Notes: generated by a model from the letters alone, not told the origin. Shown: positions 33,746-45,204, counted from the first letter of the stretch. The stretch: 64,000 bases of DNA from Cryptomeria japonica (GCF_030272615.1 NC_081410.1:125332640-125396639); one strand, 5' to 3'. Numbers and translations: made by a program.

Positions 33746-34878
33746 ACTTGGAAAGGGTAGACGCCTTTGAAAAAAAATTCAAAATCTTGGCCCCTTTATA
33801 AAATTAGAAATAATCACCCCTTTATAATCTTCCTCCTCGATAAAAAATGCCACTTTATTTTAGAAAAAAAATGATTTTATTCAAAAATCACTTTTATTAT
33901 TTTTGAACTTGATTGAAATTGATTTTTTTATTGGAAAAAAAACATTATTTTATTTGGGGTTGAAGCGACTGGTCACTTGTACGACCAGTCGCGTCGACCT
34001 CCATAGTTCCAGTCGAAACGTTTCTGACTGGAACACTTCCGGCCAAAACTATCTATGTGGAATGCCACGTTTCGACCAGAACACTTCTGGCCAAAACTAT
34101 CTAATGCCAAGTGGCAACCACATCAACAAAAATCCCGATTTTCTAAAACTTGTGACTTCTACAAAAAAATCAATAGGTAAATTAAATTTATTAAAAAAAC
34201 TAAAAATACGTTTTTGTAGAGATCGAATTCACGATTCTACTCATATAATTTTTATAATGTTTTGATTATATTTAATATATAAAAAATAAAAAATACAAGT
34301 AGGTATTTTTTTGTTGGGTAAGAGACTGGTTTGAAAAACAAAAAAATATATCGAATAACTTCAAAAAAAATTGAAAAAAATATCGTTCATTGGAGGAGAG
34401 AGTCTTCTGCAAAAAGGTATTTTTTCATTTTTTTATTATCATAAATTGAATAGACAAATTATAGTGAGGGACAAAAACTATCAAATTCTGGTATATTCAA
34501 CTTCCAAATGCTATAACAAAGAAAATATACATCAATAATTAGTTTTTTTATGATACACTGTATATATATGTCATCTATAATGGATATGAAAATCGGAAAA
34601 AAATAAGTTAATTTACATTGTCTTTTGTGGTGGGAACTAAACCCCCCGTTTTTCAGCAATAAAAAAATGGACTTTAAAGCTAAAAAAACATATAAATTAT
34701 TGACAGAAAAATTCAAAAAAATAGTAGACTTAAACTTCACCAAATTTTACACATTTCATCAGTTTACATAATCTTCAAATTCAAAATACAAATGCCACTT
34801 TTATGGCGGCAAAATTGAATAATTATTGTTGTGTTAACCTTTTCCTTTGTAAAAGTGTGACACGGGTTTGTACTTTTA
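33746..34878. other. AT-rich block with a hairpin and short direct repeats
   Basis: A GC-richer patch at 33960-34125 contains a perfect stem GCGACTGGTC/GACCAGTCGC (33965-33974 with 33983-33992) and two copies of GGCCAAAACTATCTA (34042 and 34089). GTAAAAGT/ACTTTTAC forms another inverted pair near 34850-34877, right at the junction with LTR copy B. A 120-codon ORF (33903-34265) over the patch has no known domain. No element ends could be proven. Confidence 0.4.
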
Positions 34879-36306
34879 CCCAACAATCTTTGCCTTCTAT
34901 TTCTACTCTACTCTAAAATGCTATCTATCTAATGTCTATTGACTACTAACTATTGACTCTTGACTATTTTCTAACTATTAAGCTTACAAATGATGAAGTG
35001 AGGCATGATATAGTGCTCTGATTACATTCAATGGCTCAGATCAATTTGAGATCAATGGCCACGATTACAAGATAGAAACCCTAGTTAGGGTTTGTTGAAC
35101 CCATTAGAAAGCATTAAATGCTTGACCAATGACATGATTACATTTGAGAGGACACATGTCCTTGGAAAATTTGACCAATAAGTGATGAGGGTAGGTAACA
35201 TTTATCTTCATGCCCATGTGGTGGTTATCTCCTTTGTTAGGTTCATCGAATCTAGATGCCTTCTCATGAAATATGTGATTGGATATAATGATGACTACAC
35301 GCCACCTTAGCTTGCTCTTCTCTGTAGCTCATCACAAGTGTGTAATTGAATGCGACATATCTCTGGATACTCAACATGTGCGAGCGCTTGATGTGGCGAT
35401 GACTCCACTCATGTCGACCTTCTAACTTTGATTAACTCTTCTGAAATGATCAAATGTTTTGGTCACATGCATTTGAAAACAACCGCATTCGCAATCACTT
35501 GCATTTGCGATCACCTGTATTTGTGATCATGTGCATTCACGTCTGATGTAGACCTTGTCTTACCTATGCATGATCCTCATCGCGCCATGAAATGCATATG
35601 GCACCTGGAGTGACTCTTATTCCTACCTTGCATGAGCTTGCAACTCGATGATCCTATTAGCTGCATTGTAAAGACTTGAAGTACAATGTTCTCCTCAATG
35701 AGAGCTAGCCTTAATCTTCAATAACCAATACCTGTTGACTATCCAAAATATTTATCTGGATCATTGTCATAAACTGCCTTCGCACTGTCATGGATTTTGT
35801 ATATCATGTTTGTGAATTGAGGTATGTGAAATGCTTCACTAATTGCTTCCTTGAAGAGATAAGCTATCTCTTTCATCTGGTGCAGTAATCACTCTTCTAT
35901 CAGGATCATAGCACCTCATGCATTCAATAATGAGCTCATTGCACAACACTGCTAAGAGGAAGTCGACTGCATTGACGATGCCACTTTCAATCTTCGCTCT
36001 TGCGCATCCTGTTGGCTTGGTGGTGTAAAGCGCGCCTTGAAATTTCTTCATGTCGATGTGTCCAAGGTTGATGTCACCTACATTACTCCAATATGATGTG
36101 ATCTTTGAATTGAAGATGATGCTCTTTGTGTCATCCTTGATAAGCGCTTGTCGTGATCCTGTCGTCACACACCTGCTAGATTTGTTCAAGATAGTGTCAC
36201 AATATGATAGTTGATCATAAAAATCCTATGTTATACTCCTACCACTTTATCACTCTTATAAGATTTCTAAAATAATAATAATCAAGAAGGATATATCAAC
36301 CAAGAT
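34879..36306 (-). repeat. LARD-like LTR copy B, segment 1
   Basis: It aligns with 59168-60417 of LTR C and with the reverse complement of 1-1160 of copy A. The left end is abrupt at about 34879, where LTR C would continue for ~710 bp more, so this LTR is truncated there. The right end is the AAGAT duplication of the copia-1 insertion. Confidence 0.85.
35739..36189 (-). pseudogene. LTR-internal ORF, copy B
   Basis: A 116-codon open frame (35839-36189) includes the conserved block DMKKFQGALYTT and ends SLQGSN. The second, overlapping frame runs from ATG 35876 to TAG at 35739-35741, exactly 138 bp as in copies A and C. This copy is the longest uninterrupted version of the first frame. Unknown family. 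Confidence 0.45.
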
Positions 36307-36438
36307 TGATGGTATGATGAAAGGATAAGTATTCGGTAGATTACTGAGAGGGGTGGGGGGTGAATCAGTAAATTGAAAAACTGATACAAACTTCCCAATC
36401 TCAATCTACCAGATACTTATTCTTTCATCATACCATCA
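36307..36438. repeat. Inverted LTR-end repeat at the left of copia-1
   Basis: TGATGGTATGATGAAAGGAT (36307) and its continuation are the reverse complement of the sequence ending ATCATACCATCA at 36438, over ~35 bp, with ~60 bp between. A PBS follows the right arm, so that arm is the U5 end of the LTR. The left arm is the same U5 end inverted, including a C-rich segment seen here as GGGGTGGGGGG. Confidence 0.8.
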
Positions 36439-36440
36439 AT

Positions 36441-36452
36441 TGGTATCAGAGC
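36441..36452 (+). promoter_or_regulatory. copia-1 primer-binding site
   Basis: TGGTATCAGAGC follows the LTR end CCATCA after two bases; initiator tRNA-Met type. Confidence 0.85.
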
Positions 36453-36508
36453 AACTCAAGTCCTCTAAGATCTAAGACTAACAGCTTAAGGAGAAGATCT
36501 TGTAGATC

Positions 36509-37480
36509 ATGATGAAGAAGGAAGGTCCGAAGTTTAACAGAGAAAACTATAGGATATGGAGCGACAAAATGAAAATTTACATCAAGAGTCTGGGAAGTCA
36601 GTATTGGGAACATGTCAATACTAAATATGTTGCACCCACTGGAATTCTGATTGATGATCAAAAGAAAGAACAATAAGAAAATCATCAAGCATTAGAGTCC
36701 ATGATCAGTTCCCCGTTTGATGCTGAATATGTAGATGTTCATGGTCTAGAGACTGCACATGAGGTATGGAAAAAACTTGAAGAGATTTATAGCAGTGATG
36801 AACATGTTAAGATTGCTAAAGAGGAGAGTCTAAGAGGAAAGTTTGATGACATGTAGATGACTGAAGGTGAGAATATCTAGTAGTATGGTCAAAGGATAAA
36901 AGAGATAGTCGGTGAAATTAAGAGTGCAGGAGAGAAAGTGGAAGATGCCACAGTGATCAGTAAGGTACTGAGAACCCTGCTACCGGTCTATGCTATTCGA
37001 GTGGCAACTATTTAGGAGCTGAAGTCCATAGAAAAAACTAAGGTAACTCTTGACTCTATCATTGGCAAACTTACTGCTTTTGAATTAAATGGTTATGATC
37101 GTAGTGTACAGAAATCAGAGTCTACATTCAAAGCTTCTTTCTTTAACCCATCTATGAGAAAAATTAGAGATACTAGTCATGGTTATGAATCCAGATCCAG
37201 CAGAGATGCTGATGATGAAGAAAGTTTAGTGGAGCTTGAAGCATTGTTGGCAAAGCGACTGCCCAGAGACACTGGCAAATATAGAGGTAAATTACCTTAA
37301 AATGTTTTGCATGCAACAAGATTGGCCACATAGCTGCTAATTGTCCTAATCATGAAAATGAACACAAGAAAGAGAAATTCAAGAAGTATAAGGGTACAGG
37401 CAAGAGAGATTGTCTTATTGCTGTTGATAGTGGTATCACTGATGAAGAATCTAACGGTGATGCTAGTGAAGATATTGTGT
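36509..37480 (+). pseudogene. gag: copia-1 gag
   Basis: ATG 36509 begins MMKKEGPKFNRENYRIWSDK, the usual copia gag opening with the Y-x-W motif. The capsid core with KIAKEESLRGKFDDM follows. Further on is a zinc knuckle CFACNKIGHIAANC (about 37302-37343), a complete CCHC, and an acidic tail. Stops (TAA at about 36674, TAG near 36855 and 37012) and small frame changes break it. Confidence 0.8.
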
Positions 37481-37775
37481 TGTAGATATTAAGGAAGTGA
37501 TATCAGACCAGAAGGCATTAGTTTCCAGGATGGAGAACTCTGATGATTGGATCATTAATAGTGGTTGTTCACATCATATGACCGGTGATCAGAGCAAATT
37601 TCTTTCCTTGAAGGAATTTGATGGCTTTGTTGTAAGATTTGGCAATGATTTACCCTGCATGGTTAAAGGTAAGGGAGTTATTTCTCTTAACGGGAAGAGC
37701 AATGTTGATGATGTTTACTGGGTTGAAGGTCTAAAGCACAATCTTTTGAGTGTGGCACAACTTAATGACAGATGA
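37481..37775 (+). pseudogene. copia-1 protease fragment
   Basis: WIINSGCSHHMTGD corresponds to the copia protease motif W-DSG-S-HMT with Asp changed to Asn. The frame ends LLSVAQLNDR then TGA, just before the point where GAG-pre-integrase should start. LTR-like sequence follows from about 37900, so pol was deleted. Confidence 0.8.
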
Positions 37776-37899
37776 TACCCATTGGAGTTTAAAGATGGTA
37801 TGTGCAAAATATTTGACAACACAATGAATTATTTTGTATGAGAAGCGAAGGAGATATGTTATGTGCAAAGGCAAAAGAGTTAAGTTGTAGAGTATGTTG

Positions 37900-38451
37900 G
37901 TAAAGAAGTGTTGAGTGCACAGAAGAGGATCTATACAAGCAAGTTGTTCTATTACTAGATCACACTACTTGTTGTTTTCTAATCACTACAATAGTCAAAT
38001 CCCCTAACCGGGTAAGCTCTAACAAGATTCACTGTTCAAATCCTCTAACAAGGTGATCCATTAGTTTGGATTTAGAAATCCTCTATCGAGGTCACTCCTA
38101 ATAGGGTACTACCTTTTATAGGGTATATATTTTAACTAAGCTTTGGGATCTTTAATAGGATTCGCTCCTAGCAAAGCACTTTGTAGACCCTAACCGATCA
38201 ATTATCTATTTCTGCAGATAGTTAACTTGTGAGTTCCATCTCACTGTGGTTTTTCCTATTTGGGTTTTCCATGTATAAACACTTGTGCTATGGCGGATGT
38301 CTTACTTGTTGTGGATGCTTTTATATCGTTTTGGATTGCATGCATAGTGTTTAAAATTTTTGTTAAGTATATCTACCAATTAGTGTTTGAAGTAGTTATT
38401 TTTTATGTGTCATTGACTCACCCCCCCTCTTAGTGCTTTTCAAGTCCATCA
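37900..38451 (+). repeat. copia-1 3' LTR-like region
   Basis: The region contains TTTTTCCTATTTGGGTTTTCC, common near the R/U5 junction of copia LTRs, and ends in a C-rich stretch followed by TTTTCAAGTCCATCA. The terminus resembles, but is not the same as, the U5 end repeated at the left of the element. LTR start is not resolved. Confidence 0.5.
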
Positions 38452-38456
38452 AAGAT

Positions 38457-39031
38457 GACATAACAATCTGAAGACAACAACTTGTGAAAGAAATATATAA
38501 GAAGCTAGATCAGTCATAATCATAAGCATAGTTTATAAAATGACAAAATAAGCCCTATGCTGCATATTGCGATCTTGCACCAAAGTAAGCTAATTTTTGT
38601 ATTTTATCAAATGACCTCAAAATTGTATATGTCCTTGATGCTAGCTCACAACCCTTATCGGGTTATTGATGTCAATTTGATAATCCTTCCTTCAATTCAA
38701 TATTTACACCCATTGATCAACTTCAAAATGAAGTCGCATTAATGATAATCATTTTCTTTCCGAGTTGTGGTTAGCAGACACAATGACATCCTGTGGTTTG
38801 ACCAATGAGCCTACTGACTTTGTTATAAGACCAATATTGGTACTTGAATAACCGATCTTAACAGTGCAATATCACCACTCTCAAATTAATTCATTGAATC
38901 GCTGACGCAAAGTTTGAAAGGAGGTGCAATCGTTTCTTGAGGAGACAAATTCATTGTTAGACAATGATTTTAATATCATTGGAAATTGGAATGGATTCAC
39001 AGAATCTTCAAAACCTATAATATGACGTAAG
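38457..39031 (-). repeat. LARD-like LTR copy B, segment 2
   Basis: It aligns with 60423-60978 of LTR C without a gap; it begins after the copia-1 duplication and stops at the copia-2 5' LTR. Confidence 0.9.
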
Positions 39032-40255
39032 TGTTGGCATATGCTAGATTTGGTTAAGTGTTGTCATTGATGTCAACACTGTATCCCAGTTGGATATGGT
39101 TCTGCGATCCTAGTTGGACCTATCCCGGTTAGACTTGGTGTTTATCTTGGTTTTGGCTACGATTCTGATCCGGTATGATCAAATCCTTGGATTCGATTTT
39201 GGAAGCTTATCTTGGATGGTTATATGTTTGCCATATTCTGTTGGTTCATGATTTGGTGCTCTAGTAGCTATCGCTTGTGCTCCCAGTTGATATTTCCTGG
39301 TACCGGTTAGCTTTACCGATTAACAATATTTGATGATTTGGTTAGATGGTTTTGGTCTAGCTTATAGAAACAGTTTCTATTGTGATGAAGGTGCTTATTA
39401 ATCGTGTCCTAATTGTTTGGTGACTTTGAATTGGTTGGTGTGCTATTATGATGGTCCTATTTGGATCTGGTTAGACTTTCTATGTTATTGCATTGAGGGT
39501 TTCTATCGGTTGGTGAAACGTGTTGGATTTTGGCCTTAGCAAAATTTATGGCGAATGTAATTGTTTGAGAATTTGAATTAGCTCCATGCTATGTAATGCA
39601 AATCATAATATTGGTCCGATGGTATCGTGTGATGTAATTTTTGTAATTATGGGTTTTTGGGTTTAGGGTTTAGCCGACCTTATCAATAAAGTTGATGATC
39701 TGTATTTATAGGTGACTTATTCATGTAATTGGGTATGGTTTTTGGGATCAATGGCTATGTCTTCATTATAAGAGAAATATTTTTATGTGAATAAGGTTAG
39801 ATCATTCAGCAGAGGTTGAGAAGGTTTTGGTGTTGTAGGATAGACATCTGTGCTTAACCGAAACTGTATCAAGCATTAGTGGATGCTACTTTCACAGTTC
39901 ATTTTCTCTAAATTGTAGTCTGATGTTTTGTAAGTCAGTGAGACTTCTCTTTTTGTAATGAGCAGTGAGCTATAGGCTATTGGCCTAATTGCAAGTGCAA
40001 TCCCCATTGTAATTATTTCACATATTGATGCTGAAGTATTATCTGATTGTGGGTAGGGTTTCCCACCATGGTTTTTCCCTTTACCAGGTTTTCCACATCA
40101 AAATATTGGTGTCATGTGTATTGTGCTTTCATGCTTTATTTTTCATTGTGCTGTGCTCCGGTATAAGTCTTATAATTTTCATTAACTGTTGTACTTGTGA
40201 GAAAACTTATTCACTCCGCCTCTCAATTTTCTCCCAGTATCAGTTCATTCCAACA
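39032..40255 (+). repeat. copia-2 5' LTR (1224 bp)
   Basis: It begins TGTTGGCATATGCTAGAT, ends GTTCATTCCAACA and matches 52399-53606 with clearly more divergence than the copia-A LTR pair. A PBS (TGGTATCAAAGC, 40258-40269) follows. Confidence 0.92.
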
Positions 40256-40257
40256 AT

Positions 40258-40269
40258 TGGTATCAAAGC
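40258..40269 (+). promoter_or_regulatory. copia-2 primer-binding site
   Basis: TGGTATCAAAGC, two bases after the LTR end; initiator tRNA-Met type. Confidence 0.8.
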
Positions 40270-40310
40270 AAGGTCTTCTCTACAGAAGCTTAACTGCTTG
40301 AGGAGATCCG

Positions 40311-41395
40311 ATGGCATTAACATCAAGTTATACTTTCAACCCCTATCAAAAGGAGAGTCCCATATTTGATGGTATAAATTACAAAATATGGAGGAGCGAA
40401 TGAAGATTCATCTGAGATGTCTTGGAGTTGAAGTTTGGGAGATAGTAGAGAAAGGGTATATACCTCATGATCCTAATTCTGGAACGTCGACACCTACTAA
40501 TGAACAAGAGAGAGATGAAAATGATGTTAGAGAAAAAGAAGCATTGTTGATTTCCCTATCTGATGAAAAGCTTTTGAATGTCATAGAGTTGGAGAATGCA
40601 AAGAAGATGTGGTTGAAGCTTGGAACTATTTATGAAGGCGATCAAGCAGTAAAGATTGAAAAACTTGAAGGTTTCCAGGTTAGATATGAAATTTTGAATA
40701 TGGAAGAAGATGAGAAGATTAGTTTTTTCATGGATAGAGTAAATGAAATTTTCATGGGAATCAAATGTTGTGGCGGACCAATTAGTGAGGATGAGGTATT
40801 TTGGGAGTTATACCTTCGTCTTACAAGATGAAGGTTACCGCAATCAATGAACTTTGAACAATGTCAAGTACCCCTATTACTAGAGATACATTACTTGGGA
40901 AATTGACTGCTTTTGAGCTTGAGGAACTCGGAGATCAGAGTGCTACTAAAATTGAAACTGCATTTAAAGCATTTGCCTCCGGTAAGCAAAAGATAGATTG
41001 GAAGGAGTTGTATGCTAAAGATTTTGAGGACATTGAAAGAGAAGACATATAACTTGAAGAGTTGGAAGCCCTGATTGCTAGAATAATTCCTAAATGACTG
41101 GCTGGAAGTAAGTATGAAGGAAAATCCCCTTTTAAATGTTTTTCATGCAATAAGATTGGTTATTTTTCTTCTAGATGTCCTAAAAGAGCTGCTAGGAATC
41201 ATGAAAGATTTGTGAGGAGTTATAATCCTAATCTAGAATATCAGAGCAGACCTAGATTTAGAAGGAATAAGGATAAATCATGTTACTATGCTGGTGATGA
41301 TGATTTTGGTATTACCGATGATGATGATGAACCTGTAAGTGGAACTGACAATGGAAGCTCCGGTCAAGATTGAGTCTTTATTGCTATCAAGGATG
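40311..41395 (+). pseudogene. gag: copia-2 gag
   Basis: ATG 40311 starts MALTSSYTFNPYQKESPIFDGINYKIW. A frameshift near 40390 moves the reading to the 147-codon frame 40388-40831, which carries the capsid core (KLEGFQVRYEILNMEEDEKI). The gag end continues in pieces, with a zinc knuckle CFSCNKIGYFSSRC near 41138-41180 in which the His has become Tyr. Stops at 40829, 41050, 41095 and 41372 disrupt it. Confidence 0.8.
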
Positions 41396-42479
41396 ATTCT
41401 TCAGAACCTGTCATTGAAGCAACACATATCGAGGAGAAGGCTTTAGCTGCTAAAATTGAAGAAAAGGATGAATGGGTTATAGATAGTGGCTTCTCTCATT
41501 ACATAACCAGTGACAAGAGAAAATTTCTAGCACTACAAGAATTTGATGGCGGACTAGTCAGAGTTGGAGACAACAAGGCATGCAAAATCAAAGGCAAATG
41601 AACAATATCATTGGATGGTAAGACTAATATTGATAATGTTTATTATGTTGAAGGATTAAAGAATAATCTTTTAAGTGTAGGTTAGATGGTGGATAGAGGA
41701 TTTCATATGCAATTCAAGGATGGTAAATGCAAGATCATCAATAGATCTGGATTGGAAATTGCTTCTGGAAGCCAGACCAAAGGAAACATCTTTCATTTAA
41801 ACTTTGGTGAGAAGTCTTGTCTAATTGCTCAAATTGATGAAAGCTGGTAATGGCATTAGAGGATGTGTCATATAAATTTTGATTGCATAGTGAAGATCAG
41901 TTCAACATAGGCTGTCACAGATTTGCCCAAGATTGTTGAACTTTATAATCTGGTGTGTAGAGAATGTCAAATGGGTAAGCAAGTTAGAACTTATTTCAAA
42001 AGCATACATGATAAATCTAATGAAATTATTGATCTTATTCATACTGATCTGTGTGGACCAGCAAGGACAAAAACTTTTCAAGGTGATAAATATTTTATGT
42101 TACTTATTGATGACTATTCTAGAATGATGTGGGTTGCATTTTAAAAGAAAAATCAGAAGCGCTTGAGAAATTCAAACTCTTCAAAGCTATGGTTGAGACT
42201 AAGGCAAGACTGAAGATAAAGTGTTTAAGATTAGATCAAGGTGGTGAGTTTACATCCAGTGAGTTCAACAATTTTTGTGAAAAAAATGGAATCAGAAGAC
42301 AACTTTCTGCACCTAGAACTCCACAACAAAATGGATTAGTGGAAAGAAAGAATAGAACCATATTGGATGTTTCAAGGACAATGATGACTGAAGCTAAATT
42401 GTCTAATATGAATTGGAGGGAAGCTGTCAATACTGCAGTATACACTTTCAACAGAGTACACATAAAAGGTGATACTGGT
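41396..42479 (+). pseudogene. copia-2 protease and integrase, part 1
   Basis: The protease motif WVIDSGFSHYIT (about 41474) keeps DSG. The GAG-pre-integrase box follows (about 41850-41960) with CRECQMGK. Integrase Asp are in IHTDLCGP (about 42037) and LDQGGEFTS (about 42235), and SAPRTPQQNGLVERKNR is intact (about 42306). The frame is cut at codon GK of HIKGDTGK by element X. Several stops are present, for example at 41600, 41684 and 42142. Confidence 0.85.
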
Positions 42480-42505
42480 AAGAGGGTCAGTGCAAGAAGA
42501 TGAGT

Positions 42506-42527
42506 CCACTTTTTGGCCAAAAAGTGG
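42506..42527. repeat. Perfect 22-bp palindrome next to the left TIR of X
   Basis: CCACTTTTT, GGCC, AAAAAGTGG; every base pairs. It is a possible subterminal transposase-binding site. Confidence 0.7.
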
Positions 42528-43365
42528 AAGTGTTTTCCCTGATTTTCAGATTTTGTCTCATTTGAGCTTAAATTTTGAAACACTTAGAGATTGAATCTTG
42601 GAAAAAGTCAGCAATATAAAAGATAGCCCTCTGAGTGTAGTTTCCAAATATATAATTTATTTTAATACCCACATAATAAAAAATAACTTTTTAAATGGAG
42701 TTCTGAAAACTATGTTTTAAAAATGCCTGTTTCAGGACCACACCATGCATGTGTACGACCCACACTTTTTGACACAATTAAAATTATTTTCTCAAACCGT
42801 TTTGGGAAATGGTTTGTAACACACTGAAGATTGATGAGCATATTTTTTTGTATTTTTTTTTCTAATATTTTTTTTTTAATTAATTTTTTAATGGCCGTAA
42901 TTATCTTTTTAAAAATTTGACGTGTACGACCCACATAATTTGATGTAAACTTAACATTTTTTGATTTTTTTTTTTTTTAAATACAAAAAAATTTTGTGTA
43001 GATTGATGACATATAATTTTTTTTCCAAAATTCTTTAAAATAAAAAAGTTATTAAATTAACAAAATTAGTTAATATTTCAAATTTATGGACCCGATTTAG
43101 TATAAATTAAATGAAAAATAGTTAAAATAATCAATTTTAAAATAAATTTACATATTTAGAATCTAGACAGTATAATCTTAAATGGGTTTTAATTTCGTAT
43201 AAAAATTCTCTAATTAGAGGCGCGTAAACTATTTCTGAAGTTCATATTTGTGCTTTCATTCATGGAGATTTGAATTTGCAGGTCCATGTCTCAGGTGTGG
43301 CCATCCCAGGCCTATCCCGGGCCTAATCCCGAGCCAAGTGGCGGGTTGTGGAATCAACTTCCACA

Positions 43366-43700
43366 AAACGGGCCCCCGTTTTCAAACAAGGGCGGATTGT
43401 GGAAAAAAAGGAAAAATGCCATTTAGAAACGGGGGCCCGCTTTTAAACAAAACGGGGCCCCGTTTTTAGAAACGGGCCCCCGTTTTTTAAAACAAGGGCC
43501 CGTTTTTAGAAACGAGCCCCCGTTTTTTAAAACGGGCCCCCGTTTCTAAAAAACGGGCCCCCGTTTTGTTTAAAAGCGGGCCCCCGTTTTAGAACAAAAC
43601 GGGGGCCCGTTTTTAAACAAAACGAGCCCCCGTTACCTTTTGGCTCGGGAGCCCGAAGCACAAACGGGCCCCCATTTTTTGAAAACGGGCCCCCGTTTAT
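43366..43700. repeat. Array of GGGCCC-centred palindromic units
   Basis: About a dozen variants of AAACGGGCCCCCGTTTT occur in both orientations over ~335 bp, with short T/A-rich links. Each unit is a near-palindrome around GGGCCC, so units can pair with themselves or with any neighbour. The composition contrasts sharply with the AT-rich left half of element X. Confidence 0.9.
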
Positions 43701-43763
43701 AAGAGTGCATTTTCCAATGCGTGGACTTCCGCGAATTTGTGACTCATTACCTTGCACTTGCCC

Positions 43764-44522
43764 AAGACTCCTTATGAATTATGGTTTGGTCATACTCCTA
43801 CTATTAGATATTTTAGAATTTTTGGAAGTAAATGCTACATTAGAAGAGATGATGCATTAGGAAAATTTGATCCTAGAAGTGATGAAGGAATATTTTTGGG
43901 TTATTCTACTAAGAGCAAAGCATATAGATGTTATAACAAAAGATTGAATAGGATAATGGGGAGCATAAATGTTAAGGTGGATGAGCAAGGCAGTAATTAG
44001 ATCAGACCATATGACTATGGACTAGAAGATGAATTTCTTAGATCATAACCGGTAATGCAAGAATTTGTTCAGAGCATTGAACCAATGACTCCGAAAACAT
44101 CAGAAAATTCAACGGTGACTGTTGAACAACATAAAGAGTCAATAAATTAAGAAAGTTCAAAGATTCCCAAGTATGTGAAACTAAATCATTCTGAATATCA
44201 GATCATTGGAGATAAAAGGATAGGTGTGATGATTAGAAGAAGGTTAGCTACTGAAGAGGTATGTTTCATTTCTCAAATTGAACCAAAATCATTTCTTGAA
44301 GCAAGTAAAGATGAAAATTGGATGAGAGTAATGGAAGAAGAATTAGAATAGATAGAAAATAATAAGACATGGGAATTAATTCTCAGACCTAAAGAAGAAT
44401 ATTATTGGAACTAAATGGGTTTTCAGGAACAAATTAAATGAGGAAGGTCAAGTTATAAGAAACAAGGCTAGATTAATTTGAAAATGTTATTCATAGGAAG
44501 AAGGAGTTAATTATGATGAGAT
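43764..44522 (+). pseudogene. copia-2 integrase C-terminus and RT N-terminus
   Basis: The reading resumes as TPYELWFGHTPTIRYFRIFGSKCY, the standard continuation after HIKGDTGK. The GIFLGYS-KSKAYR motif follows (about 43885), then the variable linker. RT starts with EASKDENWMRVMEEEL (about 44304), N--KTWEL and a frameshifted G-KWVFRNK region (about 44412). Confidence 0.85.
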
Positions 44523-45204
44523 ATGCTCTGGTTTGCTACACACAAGAACTACAAAGTATATCAGATGGATGTCAAATGTACATTTCTAAATGGAGATCTT
44601 GAGGAGGAAGTCTATATTGAGGAACCTGATGTATTTTATTTATCAGAAGACAAGGACATGGTTTGTAGATTGAAGAAAGCTTTATATGGATTAAAACAAG
44701 CCCCTAGAGCATGGTATGCTAGATTGGATAGATATATTTCAAAGCTCAGTTTTAGAAAAGGTAATGCTGATAGTAACCTATATTATAAAATTGAGCATGA
44801 TGACATATTGATTGTTGAAGTCTTTGTGGATGATATCATTTTTGGAGGAGAAAAAAGTTTATGCATGAAATTTGCTGATGATATGAAGAATGAATTTGAA
44901 ATGTCTATGATTGGTGAGATAAAAAAATTTCTTAGGTTTGTAGATTACTTAGACTGATAAAGGTATTTCATTTGTCAAAGTAAGTATGTGAAGGAATTGA
45001 TTAAGAAATTTGGACTTGAGAATTCTAAACCTGTTGGTACTCCTATGATAGCTGGTTGGAAATTGTCAAAGGATAATGAATCTCCTAAAGTGAATCCAAG
45101 TATATACAAATCAATGATTGGTGGATTGTTGTACTTAACTTAGACTAGACCTGATATAATGAATGCTATTTGTATCAAGCTTCTATATTTTAGTTACATC
45201 CTAG
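44523..45204 (+). pseudogene. copia-2 reverse transcriptase core
   Basis: QMDVKCTFLNGDLEEEVYIEEP (in two blocks near 44563), RLKKALYGLKQAPRAW (about 44668) and FVDDIIFGG (YVDD as FVDD, about 44824) are intact over 144 codons. A TGA after DYLD (about 44956) and a TAG at about 45141 follow. The frame stops at Y-I-L, where element Y is inserted. Confidence 0.88.

Larger units (their letters stand above)
36302..38456 (+). mobile_element. copia-1: defective Ty1/copia with 5-bp target duplication
   Basis: The insertion is defined by comparison with LTR C, which reads CCAAGATCACTTAACAATC where this copy is interrupted. AAGAT at 36302-36306 is repeated at 38452-38456. The inserted DNA (36307-38451, 2145 bp) starts TGATGG and ends CCATCA. 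It contains gag and protease only; integrase, RT and RNase H are missing. Its left end is an inverted repeat instead of a normal 5' LTR. Confidence 0.88.
42480..43767. mobile_element. Element X: 1.28-kb non-autonomous TIR DNA transposon
   Basis: It splits the copia-2 integrase exactly between GGT-AAG and ACT-CCT (G-K-T-P). AAGA at 42480-42483 is repeated at 43764-43767; a 3-bp duplication is equally possible. The insert is 42484-43763. Its ends GGGTCAGTGCAAG and CTTGCACTTGCCC are imperfect inverted repeats of ~23 bp (about 18 matches). No transposase is encoded. Inside are a perfect 22-bp palindrome, very AT-rich DNA and a GC palindrome array. Superfamily is undetermined. Confidence 0.8.

Noticed and set aside
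43366-43700. CRISPR-like array
   Set aside because: Units are contiguous palindromes without unique spacers, in a plant transposon.
43248-43757. Gly/Pro-rich ORFs across the GGGCCC array in element X
   Set aside because: Both strands give similar repeats because the DNA is palindromic; no real coding evidence.
42484-43763. Calling element X a CACTA transposon
   Set aside because: A 3-bp duplication is possible, but the ends do not start CACTA or CACTG and no transposase is present.
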